Shown one piece after another: positions 8,398 through 17,014 of a stretch of 64,000 bases of DNA. The first letter of the stretch is position 1; each line of letters starts with the position of its first letter. The notes under the pieces were generated by a model, which was not told the DNA's origin, ran no database searches, and saw nothing but the letters and a program-made list of their open reading frames with translations. Source of the stretch: Clostridium estertheticum (lineage in GTDB: Bacteria; Bacillota; Clostridia; Clostridiales; Clostridiaceae); contig NZ_JAAMNH020000001.1 of assembly GCF_011065935.2 (NCBI RefSeq), positions 5,403,578 through 5,467,577 of the forward strand, given 5' to 3'. A program made the position numbers and the translations under genes.

Positions 8398-8787
8398 ATG
8401 AAAGGAACATTGCATCATATTGAACTTTACGTGAAAAACTTGAATATAAGTAAAGAGTTTTGGGGTTGGTTATTACTTGAACTTGGTTATAGTGAACATC
8501 AAAATTGGGAAAAGGGTATAAGCTATATTTTAGAGAATACTTATATTGTATTTGTTCAAGTTGAGGATAGATTTTTAGATATACCTTACCATAGATGTGG
8601 TGCGGGCTTAAACCACCTCGCTTTTCATGGTGGAAGCAGAGAATTTATAGATGAAATCACAGTAAAGCTAAGAGAAAAAGGTGTTAAAATATTATATGAG
8701 GATAAGCATCCATATGCAGGTGGACTTGGCTATTACGCGGTTTATTTTGAAGACCCAGATAGGATGAAAATTGAGATAGTAGCTTAG
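8398..8787 (+). CDS. VOC (glyoxalase/bleomycin-resistance fold) protein
   Basis: 129 aa single-repeat vicinal oxygen chelate protein. It begins LHHIELYVKN, has the middle GLNHLAFHG strand and ends YAVYFEDPDRMKIEIV, which gives the usual metal-binding His and Glu positions. Such proteins include lactoylglutathione lyases, fosfomycin-modifying enzymes and antibiotic-sequestering proteins. The pairing with an AAC(3) gene is suggestive but does not define the ligand. AGGAGG lies 7 bases before the ATG. Confidence 0.8.
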   Translation: MKGTLHHIELYVKNLNISKEFWGWLLLELGYSEHQNWEKGISYILENTYIVFVQVEDRFLDIPYHRCGAGLNHLAFHGGSREFIDEITVKLREKGVKILYEDKHPYAGGLGYYAVYFEDPDRMKIEIVA

Positions 8788-8845
8788 TAGCTGTTAAAAG
8801 TAACAGTATTAAAGGAGTATAAACTTTAGTATAGGAGTGATGTAT

Positions 8846-9508
8846 ATGATTAACATTGTATTCGAAGCAAGAAATCGTCTTGAACCCTCATCAAAAGAAA
8901 ATTCTCTAACCACAGGAAAAGTTAGGTCAATATCCTCTGCATTGTACAAAATTTTAGAGGATAAGAGTATTGATAATGTCTTTGCACACTGTGAACAGTT
9001 ACTTAATGAGCACGAATGGACATTGGGAGTCATTGCATACAATTGGGCTTACAGAGTTAGAAAACAATATAATGATAAGACTTTTTTTGTTTTTGAGGGT
9101 TGGCTTAAAAGGTATGTAACTGATTGGGGGGATTGCGATGATTTTTGCACCCATGCTTTTGGTGAATTACTTAGTCAAAACAATGAATTATTCACACATA
9201 TTGTTAAGTGGACTCAACACCCAGATTTTTTTGTAAGGCGTGCCTCTGCCGTTGTTTTAATTTATCCCATTAAACACAACAAATATCAGAATCTTAAACC
9301 ATTTTTAATTTGTGATGCACTTATGAATGATAACCACCATCTTGTTTTAAAAGGTTATGGCTGGATGTTAAAAGTTTTATCTGAAACCCAGCAAAGTAAT
9401 GTATGCCAATACTTAACTAAGAATAAAAATACTATGCCCAGGGTGTCTTTTAGATATGCCTTAGAGAAACTTAACAGCGAATTAAAATTACATTTAATGG
9501 AGGAGTAG
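8846..9508 (+). CDS. DNA alkylation repair (AlkD/AlkC-like) protein
   Basis: 220 aa all-helical protein resembling the HEAT-like DNA alkylation repair family, which removes N3- and N7-alkylated purines by base excision. Characteristic text is WTLGVIAYNWAYRVRK, WGDCDDFCTHAFGELL, WTQHPDFFVRRASAVVLIYP and LVLKGYGWMLKVLSE. I chose the third of three closely spaced starts because AGGAG is 8 bases before it. The following acetyltransferase starts 3 bases after its stop, so the two are probably co-translated. Confidence 0.8.
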   Translation: MINIVFEARNRLEPSSKENSLTTGKVRSISSALYKILEDKSIDNVFAHCEQLLNEHEWTLGVIAYNWAYRVRKQYNDKTFFVFEGWLKRYVTDWGDCDDFCTHAFGELLSQNNELFTHIVKWTQHPDFFVRRASAVVLIYPIKHNKYQNLKPFLICDALMNDNHHLVLKGYGWMLKVLSETQQSNVCQYLTKNKNTMPRVSFRYALEKLNSELKLHLMEE

Positions 9509-9511
9509 ATT

Positions 9512-10045
9512 ATGTTAATAAAACTAGAAAAATTTAAAACCTGTGATGTACCTACCTTAATATCCTGGATTCCGGACAAAGAATTTTTGCTTCAATGGGC
9601 AGGACCAGCTTATACATTTCCTTTAACGCAAGATCAACTGCAATCTGAGATAAATATGATATCAAGTGAGAATCCAAAAACTTTGATGTTTACTGCTAGG
9701 ATATCCGATACCAATGAAATAGTAGGTCATATCCAACTACTTGGTATAGATTTAGTAAATAGCTGTGCATGCATAGGAAGAGTTCTGGTAGGAAATGAAA
9801 AGCTTAGAAATAAAGGTATTGGTATCAAGATGATTAATGGTATCTTAGCTATAGCATTTCAAACTTTAAAATTACATAGGATTTATTTAGGTGTTTTTGA
9901 TTTTAATAAATCAGCTATAGCTTGTTATGAAAAAGCTGGCTTTAAAATTGAGGGAACCGCAAGAGATTTCAGGAAAATAAATGATGAGTATTGGTCCTTA
10001 ATTAATATGAGTATTCTTGAGGAAGAGTATAAGATAAGCAATTAA
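9512..10045 (+). CDS. GNAT-family N-acetyltransferase
   Basis: 177 aa acetyltransferase. Motif A is clear (VLVGNEKLRNKGIGIKMINGI, with R-N-K-G-I-G) and is followed by NKSAIACYEKAGFKIEGTARDF, matching the RimJ/L-type GNAT fold. The WISWIP-like N-terminal text (TLISWIPDKEFLLQW) is shared with many Firmicute proteins of this type. It starts 3 bases after the AlkD-like gene, whose last codons encode the GGAGGAG Shine-Dalgarno. Substrate unknown. Confidence 0.85.
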   Translation: MLIKLEKFKTCDVPTLISWIPDKEFLLQWAGPAYTFPLTQDQLQSEINMISSENPKTLMFTARISDTNEIVGHIQLLGIDLVNSCACIGRVLVGNEKLRNKGIGIKMINGILAIAFQTLKLHRIYLGVFDFNKSAIACYEKAGFKIEGTARDFRKINDEYWSLINMSILEEEYKISN

Positions 10046-10062
10046 AGATTTTAGGAGGAAAA

Positions 10063-10695
10063 ATGAGTTCAAATTACAGTGTAAAACAAATAACAAGCCT
10101 ATATGGAAGTTGTAATAAATGTGGTTTACCAAATATAAATTGTCTATGTGATAAGGCACCTAAAATAAAAACTAATGCAATGATTTGGATTCTTTCTACG
10201 GAAAAAGAATTTTACAGGCCTTCTAATACTGCAAGACTACTCGAACTAGTTAATCCAGATTCCACAGAAATTTTCCTTTGGGAAAGAACGAAAATACCTG
10301 AAAAGTTAATAGCAAATTTAAATAATGAAATATATGAGCCCTTCTTGCTTTTTCCTATAGAAACTTATGAAACAGCCAGCCGTAAGGTTGAATATAAGAA
10401 TACAGGAAAAATCCCTGCATTTATTATAATAGATGGTACCTGGAAAGAGGCACGAAAAATATTTAGAAGAAGCCCCTACCTAGAAAAACTGCCAATCCTT
10501 TCCTTAGAGCCAGCTTTTAAGTCTAATTATGATTTAAGAAGAGGTGTGGTTGATGGTAATTTATGCACAATAGAAGTTGCAATGGAAGTATTAAAAATAA
10601 ATGGCGAGATTGAATACTCACAAGTAGTAAACGAGTTTTTCAATCTATTTCTAAAGAGCTATAAGGCGGGATTAAGTGGCCACGAGGTAAAGTAA
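10063..10695 (+). CDS. tapT: tRNA-uridine aminocarboxypropyltransferase (DTW family)
   Basis: 210 aa DTW-domain enzyme of the TapT/YfiP family, which transfers the 3-amino-3-carboxypropyl group of SAM to a tRNA uridine to make acp3U. Four N-terminal Cys (C17, C20, C27, C29) form the expected zinc site. The signature IIDGTWKEARK is at about 122-132, followed by Y-D-L-R-R-G-V-V-D-G-N and CTIEVAMEVL. The length is typical. AGGAGG is 7 bases before the ATG, and the preceding gene ends 17 bases upstream. Confidence 0.85.
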   Translation: MSSNYSVKQITSLYGSCNKCGLPNINCLCDKAPKIKTNAMIWILSTEKEFYRPSNTARLLELVNPDSTEIFLWERTKIPEKLIANLNNEIYEPFLLFPIETYETASRKVEYKNTGKIPAFIIIDGTWKEARKIFRRSPYLEKLPILSLEPAFKSNYDLRRGVVDGNLCTIEVAMEVLKINGEIEYSQVVNEFFNLFLKSYKAGLSGHEVK

Positions 10696-10730
10696 AAATG
10701 GTTTGAGATTTTTATGTGATACAATCTATA

Positions 10731-10759
10731 TTGATGTTATGTTAAAATCATTATATTAC
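10731..10759 (+). promoter_or_regulatory. Candidate sigma-A promoter before the radical SAM gene
   Basis: TTGATG and TATTAC separated by 17 bases, about 50 bases before the gene start. The match is good but AT-rich DNA makes chance matches common. Confidence 0.4.
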
Positions 10760-10810
10760 TATTTTTATGTTGCCCTTACCTAAATTCTAGTCATGATTGG
10801 AGAATAATTA

Positions 10811-11698
10811 ATGAAAAGATTCAAGAAATTTTATATAGAAATTACAAATGTGTGTAATCTTTGTTGCAGTTTTTGTCCGCAAACACTTAGGGCTCCTGAA
10901 TTTATGACCCTAGAAACCTTTAGCAAAATATTAGATGGAATAAAACCTCATACGGATTATATATATTTTCATGTTAAAGGAGAACCACTTTTGCATCCCA
11001 AATTAGATGAATTTTTGGATTTAAGTTATGAAAAAGGTCTTAAGGTTAATATAACCACCAATGGGACTCTAATAAATAAAGTTCAGGACAAAATAATCCT
11101 AAAGCCCGCGTTAAGACAGATTAATTTTTCTTTGCACAGCTTTGACGGCAATGAGGGTTCAACCTGTAAGGATGAATATGTTAATAATATTATCTCCTTT
11201 GTGAAAGAATCTATAGCCACGACGGATACTTTATTTTCTCTAAGGTTATGGAACCTTGATTTGGATAATACAACTAACCTTGAGGCTAAGAAAAATCGCG
11301 ACTTGCTTTCTGTAATCGAAAATGCCTTCAATCTACCTTATAAAATTGAAGAAGAAATACATCCTGGTCGTGGTATCAAAATTTGTGATAGTGTATATTT
11401 AAATCAAGACCATGAATTTCAGTGGCCAGATTTAAAGCTAGAAGAAGATAATAGCCCTGGTTTTTGTTATGGTCTTAGAAACCAAGTAGCTATATTAGTA
11501 GATGGCACAGTAGTACCCTGCTGCCTTGATGGAGAAGGTGTGATTAACCTAGGCAATATTCATGAAACTCCTTTTTCTGAAATAGTTGAAAGCAAAAGGG
11601 CAAACGACATTTTCAATGGCTTTTCTAGGAGAGAAGCGGTTGAAGAGCTATGCAGAAAGTGCGGCTACAGAAAAAAATTTAACGATACATCGGAGTAG
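10811..11698 (+). CDS. Radical SAM/SPASM protein
   Basis: 295 aa radical S-adenosylmethionine enzyme. The 4Fe-4S cluster motif CxxxCxxC is C15-x3-C19-x2-C22. The C-terminal third has the Cys pattern of a SPASM extension (FCYGLRNQ, VVPCCLDGEG, LCRKCGYR), which binds an auxiliary cluster. Such proteins modify peptides, sugars or cofactors. No precursor peptide gene is obvious nearby, so the substrate is unknown. The gene has its own candidate promoter and a strong terminator, making it the last gene of the + strand run. Confidence 0.8.
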   Translation: MKRFKKFYIEITNVCNLCCSFCPQTLRAPEFMTLETFSKILDGIKPHTDYIYFHVKGEPLLHPKLDEFLDLSYEKGLKVNITTNGTLINKVQDKIILKPALRQINFSLHSFDGNEGSTCKDEYVNNIISFVKESIATTDTLFSLRLWNLDLDNTTNLEAKKNRDLLSVIENAFNLPYKIEEEIHPGRGIKICDSVYLNQDHEFQWPDLKLEEDNSPGFCYGLRNQVAILVDGTVVPCCLDGEGVINLGNIHETPFSEIVESKRANDIFNGFSRREAVEELCRKCGYRKKFNDTSE

Positions 11699-11741
11699 TG
11701 TCTTTAATTGAGCTACTTTAGCAAATTTTCAATTGAAAAAC

Positions 11742-11775
11742 ACAGGCTAATTTCATAAATTAACCTGTTTTTTTT
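11742..11775. terminator. Bidirectional rho-independent terminator
   Basis: ACAGGCTAATT pairs with AATTAACCTGT (one C/A mismatch) around a short loop, followed by a run of T on the + strand and matched by A/T on the other side. It separates the convergent radical SAM and DUF4097 genes. Confidence 0.75.
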
Positions 11776-11785
11776 GTAAAATAAT

Positions 11786-12721
11786 TTATTTTTTACTTAT
11801 AGCCGCATCTCCGGAAATAGTTTCTATTCTAATAGTTTTCTGCCCATTTCCAACAGTTCCTTTGATATTTCGCTTTTCTACTTTGCCAATTACTACTAGC
11901 GGGAAAGTATTATCTAATTCTCCAGATGTACTACTGAAATCAACCTTAAATTCGGACGCTTGTGGAAGAATTAACTCCACATCTCCTGAAACTGTTTCCG
12001 CTGCTACCTCATTATTAAATTCACTATATGATGCTTTAATGCTTCCTGAAACTGAATTTGCTTTAATATCTCCAGTAATAGCTTCAATTTTTATATCACC
12101 TGAAGTTGTCTCAAATCCGTTTGTTTTAGCTGATAGTGCTTTTATATCAACGGTACCTGAAACGCTGCTGAAATCCGTTATATTGGCTACAATGGAATTT
12201 ATGCTTACATCTCCTGAAATTGTGTTTGCCTTAAAGTTATCCCCCTCAAGCTTATCAATTTTTATTTCCCCGGATACGGTTTCTATATCCATAGATTTTT
12301 TATATTTTTCTGGAATATATAAATCTAGTTTTGTGTTTAAACTAAAATTAATTATAGACATAATTTTATTTGGATATTTTATTGATATATTTAATATATC
12401 TCCATTTAAACTTGTTTCTAATTTAGGTGCCCTACTCATCTCAGAAGCTGTACCATGAAAATGCACCACTATTTTATCCTCTTTTGATAATATTATATTA
12501 ACATCTGAGCTTACTGTATCCACCATAACCTTGCTTATAGGTACTATAATAAATTCCTTGGTTTCGTCAATACTTCCACTTCCCATTGATACGGTGGCCT
12601 CCTTGGCTGTTGTTAATAAGTTTCTTCCCTGGATTTTTGCAACTATAAAAGCAAACCCTATTGAAATTACTACTATCAGTAGTGTTATTTGAATTATTTT
12701 CTTAACATTAAAATTACTCAT
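11786..12721 (-). CDS. DUF4097 membrane-anchored beta-repeat protein
   Basis: 311 aa protein with one N-terminal membrane segment (about residues 10-30, IIQITLLIVVISIGFAFIV) and a large extracytoplasmic domain of repeated strands. A T-x-SGD/E-x-x-I motif recurs about every 17-20 residues (ETVSGEIKI, NTISGDVSI, SSVSGTVDI, TTSGDIKI, NSVSGSIKA, ETVSGDVEL, ETISGDAAI), the hallmark of the DUF4097 beta-strand family. The ATG with GGAGG upstream is used; an earlier in-frame ATG lacks one. Family members often sit near envelope-stress genes; function unknown. Confidence 0.85.
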   Translation of the reverse strand: MSNFNVKKIIQITLLIVVISIGFAFIVAKIQGRNLLTTAKEATVSMGSGSIDETKEFIIVPISKVMVDTVSSDVNIILSKEDKIVVHFHGTASEMSRAPKLETSLNGDILNISIKYPNKIMSIINFSLNTKLDLYIPEKYKKSMDIETVSGEIKIDKLEGDNFKANTISGDVSINSIVANITDFSSVSGTVDIKALSAKTNGFETTSGDIKIEAITGDIKANSVSGSIKASYSEFNNEVAAETVSGDVELILPQASEFKVDFSSTSGELDNTFPLVVIGKVEKRNIKGTVGNGQKTIRIETISGDAAISKK

Positions 12722-12811
12722 TTTCCTCCCCCCTATTACATTATTTACCATGATTCCATTTTATCATAGGCTGCTGTTTATTGTAAGTTATTTTCTATAA
12801 TATCAAAAAAT

Positions 12812-12856
12812 AAAAATAAGGCTATAATATAAAAATTCAATTATAGCCTTATTTTT
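12812..12856 (-). terminator. Strong hairpin terminator
   Basis: A perfect 17-base stem (AAAAATAAGGCTATAAT and its complement) with an 11-base loop and T-runs on both sides. It follows the TetR gene on the minus strand and sits upstream of the DUF4097 gene, so the two are probably transcribed separately. Confidence 0.85.
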
Positions 12857-12944
12857 ACTAGACTGTCATGTTTACTGCTTGTTCCTTTACTTGTACCAAT
12901 TTCTTCATCTTATCTGCATGACCCTTCATCAATAATGCTTTTTT

Positions 12945-13508
12945 CTATTTTATTCCATTTAACAGGTGCTCTATGAAGCTATCTGTATTTTCATCTAATT
13001 TCATACTATCATTTTTTATAACATTATAAACAGCTACCGATGCTAGGGTTCCAAAATACGTATATGTTAAAAAAGAAGCGTCGCCTTTTTTTATAGTACC
13101 ATCTTCCATAGCCTTGATTAAAAATTTCTCTATATCTTCCATATATGACTTTAACAATTCTCTGAGTTCAGAATGTCTTATCTTTCCACCCCATGCTTGA
13201 CTCATTATAACCTTAAATAAATCCCTATTTTCATATACTAATTTTAACTGATCTCTGCTTAGTTGTCTTAATTTATAGGAATAATCCCCCGGTCCTTTAA
13301 TAATGTTTTGTATTTGCTGCCTTAGCAGGCTTACCCCCTCAGTAATTATGTATTTAAAAACCTCATCCTTACTTTTAAAGTGATAATAAACTGTTCCTTT
13401 AGCTACTCCAGCACTTGTTGAAATTTCCTCCATAGTAGCTCCATCATAGCCATTAGTTGAAAAAACCTTAACTGCAGACTGAAATATATCTCTTTTTGTT
13501 TTATTCAT
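12945..13508 (-). CDS. TetR/AcrR-family transcriptional regulator
   Basis: 187 aa repressor-type regulator. The N-terminal helix-turn-helix is complete (IFQSAVKVFSTNGYDGATMEEI, then AGVAKGTVYYHFKSKDEVF), and the rest is the ligand-binding helical domain. It ends in TAG, after which the same frame stays open for 28 more codons. No divergent efflux gene is adjacent; the neighbour on the far side is the prenyltransferase paralogue, starting about 260 bases away in the other direction, which is the best candidate target. Autoregulation is usual for the family. Confidence 0.9.
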   Translation of the reverse strand: MNKTKRDIFQSAVKVFSTNGYDGATMEEISTSAGVAKGTVYYHFKSKDEVFKYIITEGVSLLRQQIQNIIKGPGDYSYKLRQLSRDQLKLVYENRDLFKVIMSQAWGGKIRHSELRELLKSYMEDIEKFLIKAMEDGTIKKGDASFLTYTYFGTLASVAVYNVIKNDSMKLDENTDSFIEHLLNGIK

Positions 13509-13768
13509 TAACTTACCCCACTTATCAATAAATTTATCTTATCTTTCTATTTTAATCTTAAATGAAATTATACTTCAAATGCCTTAATCAATATTTCAAT
13601 AATTTTACACTATAAAACCATAAATTGAAAGTATCTTTATATATTATCTAAAATTAATTTACAATCATCTAAAATTTTGTTAAATCTTATAAATAATGTG
13701 GATTAATATAGCAATAATGGAGATACTATGATTTATACATTAAAAATTCGCAAATAAAGGGTGATGAG

Positions 13769-14413
13769 ATGAGAATACCAAATCATATCGGAGTAATTCC
13801 CGATGGAAATAGAAGATGGTCTGTAGATAATGGTCTATCAAAAGATAAAGGATATACCTTTGGACTAGATCCTGGTTTATCACTGTATAAACTTTGCAAA
13901 GATTTGGGTGTAAAAGAAATAACCTATTATGGTTTTACTACTGATAATACAAAAAGACCACCCTTGCAGAGAGAGGCTTTTGTTAAAGCCTGCGTTGATG
14001 CAGTCGAGCTTTTAAGCACACAGGATGCTGATTTGTTAGTAGTAGGAAATAGTGACTCACCTATGTTTCCTAAAGAACTGCTTCCTTATACCTCGCGTAG
14101 AACTTTTGGTAAGGGCGGTATAAAGCTAAACTTTCTCGTAAACTATGGATGGGAATGGGATCTAAGTAATCTTGATAAAAATAAAAGTAGCAAAAGAAGT
14201 AATATATTTAATTGCATAAAAACTAGTGATATTTCTAGAGTAGATTTAATTATTCGTTGGGGTGGGAGAAGGCGTCTTAGTGGGTTTTTGCCGCTACAAT
14301 CCATCTACTCCGACTTTTATGTTATAGATGACTTTTGGCCAGATTTCAAGCCCGAACATTTATCAACAGCTTTAGCTTGGTATAATCAGCAAGATGTAAC
14401 TCTTGGTGGTTAA
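13769..14413 (+). CDS. Cis-prenyltransferase (undecaprenyl diphosphate synthase family)
   Basis: 214 aa enzyme of the UppS fold, which condenses isopentenyl diphosphate onto an allylic diphosphate in cis. The catalytic Asp is D12 in HIGVIPDGNRRW; the C-terminal signature reads IIRWGGRRRLSGFLPLQSIYSDFYV, then WPDF. It is shorter than housekeeping UppS (about 240-250 aa) and the motif carries unusual residues (P in place of M before the Asp, G-F-L-P-L-Q), so it may be a paralogue with another chain length or acceptor. It lies divergent from the TetR gene with no cell-wall genes nearby. Confidence 0.8.
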   Translation: MRIPNHIGVIPDGNRRWSVDNGLSKDKGYTFGLDPGLSLYKLCKDLGVKEITYYGFTTDNTKRPPLQREAFVKACVDAVELLSTQDADLLVVGNSDSPMFPKELLPYTSRRTFGKGGIKLNFLVNYGWEWDLSNLDKNKSSKRSNIFNCIKTSDISRVDLIIRWGGRRRLSGFLPLQSIYSDFYVIDDFWPDFKPEHLSTALAWYNQQDVTLGG

Positions 14414-14431
14414 TTCATTTCATTCTTTTGT

Positions 14432-14470
14432 AATAGATATAAGTTTTAAAACAAACTATATCTATTTTTT
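14432..14470 (+). terminator. Rho-independent terminator
   Basis: AATAGATATA and TATATCTATT with an inner GTTT/AAAC pairing, followed by a T-run, just after the prenyltransferase gene. Confidence 0.8.
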
Positions 14471-14567
14471 TACGTGCTAAAATATGTTATTATTAAACTA
14501 AAAATTCGATGTTTTAAATTTTAATAAAAGCAATTTTATGAAAAAAGTTTTATTAAAGGAGTTCTTT

Positions 14568-14735
14568 ATGGTTAATGAAAAAATAAATTGTTACAAATGT
14601 AAATATTACTATGTAACTTGGGATGCGGCGTTCCCTAAAGGTTGTAAATTTTATGGCTTCAAATCTTTGAATTTACCTTCCATATTGGTAAAGCAATCCT
14701 CCGGGTTAACTTGTGTTAAATTTACCCCGAAATAA
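14568..14735 (+). CDS. Small Cys-rich conserved clostridial protein
   Basis: 55 aa cytoplasmic protein with four Cys: CYKCKYYYVTWDAAFPKGCKFYGFKS and a later C in SGLTCVKF, giving a probable zinc-binding or redox fold. Proteins with the CKYYYVTWD-FPKGCK-YGFK pattern are common in clostridia and are sometimes labelled uracil-DNA glycosylase, a label I do not trust because the protein is far too small. AAAGGAG lies 7 bases before the chosen ATG; an upstream in-frame ATG has none. Confidence 0.65.
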   Translation: MVNEKINCYKCKYYYVTWDAAFPKGCKFYGFKSLNLPSILVKQSSGLTCVKFTPK

Positions 14736-14818
14736 AAACAACCCTATTTTTAAGAATAATCACTATTATATATTACATATAAAATAGAACATGCAACTAA
14801 CCATTATTAATTGCACCT

Positions 14819-14841
14819 GAGGTCATATGCTCTATGACCTC
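14819..14841. other. Hairpin downstream of the 71-aa gene
   Basis: GAGGTCATA and TATGACCTC around a TGCTC loop, 8 bases past the stop of the minus-strand hypothetical gene. No clear T-run follows on the minus strand, so it is a possible but imperfect terminator. Confidence 0.4.
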
Positions 14842-14848
14842 TTGAAAT

Positions 14849-15064
14849 TTAATCTGTGAATCCTTTATTTTGTTCAACTATCTCATATGCGTAAGGTTCA
14901 ATTTCTTCTTGCTTTATGGTGCCGTCCTCATTGATACCTGTAACTATTGTAGGTATATTTACTAAGTTACTGTCTATACCTTGAATTTTAACATACCTAT
15001 CTAACCCATCTTTAAATTTTTCGTATTCCTGGTTGCCTACTTCTCTTCCCTTCATACGCTTCAA
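14849..15064 (-). CDS. Hypothetical protein, 71 aa
   Basis: Small soluble protein I do not recognise. It is highly charged, beginning MKRMKGREVGNQEYEKFKDGLDRY and ending YAYEIVEQNKGFTD, with no Cys, membrane segment or signal. The TTG start at 15064 is 7 bases after GGGAGGT; an ATG three codons later is an alternative. The start-to-stop frame is compact and the ribosome binding site strong, so I believe it is a real gene. Confidence 0.55.
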   Translation of the reverse strand: MKRMKGREVGNQEYEKFKDGLDRYVKIQGIDSNLVNIPTIVTGINEDGTIKQEEIEPYAYEIVEQNKGFTD

Positions 15065-15153
15065 TTTATAACCTCCCTTCAAATATTATGCTATCCATAT
15101 ATAAATGTTAATATACTTAGTAATTTCCAAAAGTGATTTTTCTTCAAAAAAAC

Positions 15154-15174
15154 AAAACGCCTGTTAAGCGTTTT
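15154..15174 (-). terminator. Terminator of the histidine kinase gene
   Basis: AAAACGC and GCGTTTT around a seven-base loop, followed on the minus strand by a TTTTGTTTTTTT tract, about 12 bases after the kinase stop. Confidence 0.8.
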
Positions 15175-15185
15175 AAATGTTAGGA

Positions 15186-16748
15186 TTATTTTGTTTTATT
15201 TATAACTCTGTAAATCGCATTAGCTAGCTGTTCTATGGTATAAGGTTTTCTTATACACTCTTTAAATCCATAATCCGTACAATTATCCATAACTGAATTA
15301 CTACTATATCCACTTACTACTATTGCATTTACATTTTTATCAAGTTCTAAAAGCTTCACAATTGTTTCCTTTCCCCCCATGCCTCCGCGTATGGTTAAGT
15401 CGATTATCACTGCATCAAAAGTATTGTTTTGTATAATTGAATTTTTATAGGCTTTAATGGCCTCTTCCCCATTCTTTGCCATTTCCACTGCATATCCTAG
15501 TTCCATAAGCATAAGTCTGTTAATTTCTCTTATATTTTTATCATCATCCATTACTAGAACTTTACCTGTACCTTGTATCACTTTTTCATACTTAACCTTA
15601 TCTATAATCACTTCTTCTTCAGAAGCCATCAAATAAATATAAAAACTTGTACCAACTCCTATCTCAGATTCTGCATATATATAACCATTGTGCTTAGTAA
15701 TTATCGAATAACTAGCTGCAAGCCCAAGACCTGTCCCATCATCCTTTGTAGTAAAGTAAGGTTCAAATATTTTTTCTATATTTTCTTTAGGAATTCCCTT
15801 TCCTTTATCTTTTATCCGGATCATTACATATTTACCTTGCTTTATATTGTTTTTATTGCCTTCATCTACATATACATTATTAGCACTTACTTCAATAGTG
15901 CCTCCATTTTGCATGGCTTGCTTAGCATTTATTAATAGATTATTAATAACTTGACGAATTTGACCTTCATCTACTTTCACAGGCCATAAATCCTGTGCTA
16001 TTGAAAAATTGCACATGTTATTGGAACCGCTTAATACCATAGTAGCGGTTTTCCTAATTAGCTTTTTTATGTATATATTTTTTTTGATAGGTACCCCATC
16101 TTTTGAAAAGCTTATTAATTGTTGGTTAAGATCCTGCGCCTGCAAGGTTAATTTTTCAATTTGAGAAAATTTGTTGTTAATTTTATTATATACTTTATTA
16201 GTGCTTATATTTAGATATCTCTTGATAATGTATATGTTTCCTAAAATTATAGCTAATATATTATTGAAATCATGAGCAATTCCTGCTGCAAGAATACTTA
16301 GTGAATTTATTTTTTCTAATTTTACTAATTGCTCTTCAAATAAATTTCTCATTTCTTGTGATTTTTTCTGCATTTCTTCCATTGCTTGTATGTGTACGGT
16401 TACATCATTAATAATTAATTTTATTTCATTACAATTATTATCTGTATCAAGTATCTTTTTAAAAATTAATTGTAAAAAGTATAGTGTTTCTTTTGCTTCA
16501 ATTTTTTTTATGAGATTTTGACGCTTGTCCTCACTTTTATTAAACTCTTGGGTTTTTATATTAAGCCATATAGGTATAGAATATTTATTTTCATTATTAT
16601 CATAACTATACTCAGATATGTTTATCTTTTTTAGTATATCTTTTGCTTCACTATTTAAATAATTAACTTTAATATGTTTATTAAAAGATATTATTGGAAT
16701 AGGTAATTGCTCATACTCAATAAATATAGCCTCATCCTTAAAACCCAT
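15186..16748 (-). CDS. Hybrid sensor histidine kinase with C-terminal receiver domain
   Basis: 520 aa soluble two-component protein. Residues 1-120 form a PAS-like sensor, followed by a coiled coil at about 120-150. The phosphoacceptor is H159 in AAGIAHDFNNILAI, the long HisKA variant typical of hybrid kinases. The ATPase has the N box NLLINAKQA (270-278) and G boxes DKGKGIP and GTGLGLAAS. A receiver domain follows at about 395-520, with acidic pocket D401/D402, acceptor D450 and the conserved KP near 482. No membrane segment is present, so the signal is intracellular. There is no adjacent response regulator; output may pass to one encoded elsewhere. Confidence 0.9.
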   Translation of the reverse strand: MGFKDEAIFIEYEQLPIPIISFNKHIKVNYLNSEAKDILKKINISEYSYDNNENKYSIPIWLNIKTQEFNKSEDKRQNLIKKIEAKETLYFLQLIFKKILDTDNNCNEIKLIINDVTVHIQAMEEMQKKSQEMRNLFEEQLVKLEKINSLSILAAGIAHDFNNILAIILGNIYIIKRYLNISTNKVYNKINNKFSQIEKLTLQAQDLNQQLISFSKDGVPIKKNIYIKKLIRKTATMVLSGSNNMCNFSIAQDLWPVKVDEGQIRQVINNLLINAKQAMQNGGTIEVSANNVYVDEGNKNNIKQGKYVMIRIKDKGKGIPKENIEKIFEPYFTTKDDGTGLGLAASYSIITKHNGYIYAESEIGVGTSFYIYLMASEEEVIIDKVKYEKVIQGTGKVLVMDDDKNIREINRLMLMELGYAVEMAKNGEEAIKAYKNSIIQNNTFDAVIIDLTIRGGMGGKETIVKLLELDKNVNAIVVSGYSSNSVMDNCTDYGFKECIRKPYTIEQLANAIYRVINKTK

Positions 16749-16930
16749 GGTTTTTAGCCTCCTATGTAATAATAATTTAAAAACACATAATAATTTTCAT
16801 AATTTTCAGTCTTTTAATGATATATTAAATGAAATTCATAAATCAGTGTAAATATAATATATATTATACCATTATATGTATTTATTTTCATCTATTTATT
16901 TTATAATTGAAATTATTTTTATCAACCACA

Positions 16931-16973
16931 AAAATAGAGCTGAGAATGTTTAAAACATTCTCAGCTCTATTTT
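16931..16973 (-). terminator. Terminator after the 220-aa hypothetical gene
   Basis: A perfect 20-base stem with a three-base loop, arms starting AAAATAGAGCTGAGAATG, with a T-run on the minus strand. It also insulates the kinase gene. Confidence 0.9.
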
Positions 16974-17014
16974 ACTCTTAAGGTTTTGTTCAGGTTTTAA
17001 AATTATCAATACAT

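Noticed and set aside
11862..12458. + strand open frame of 198 codons
   Set aside because: Antisense to the repetitive DUF4097 gene; its periodic SPE/V text mirrors the SGD repeats on the other strand.
14568..14735. Uracil-DNA glycosylase
   Set aside because: Similar small Cys proteins sometimes carry that name, but 55 residues cannot hold the enzyme fold and no catalytic motif is present.
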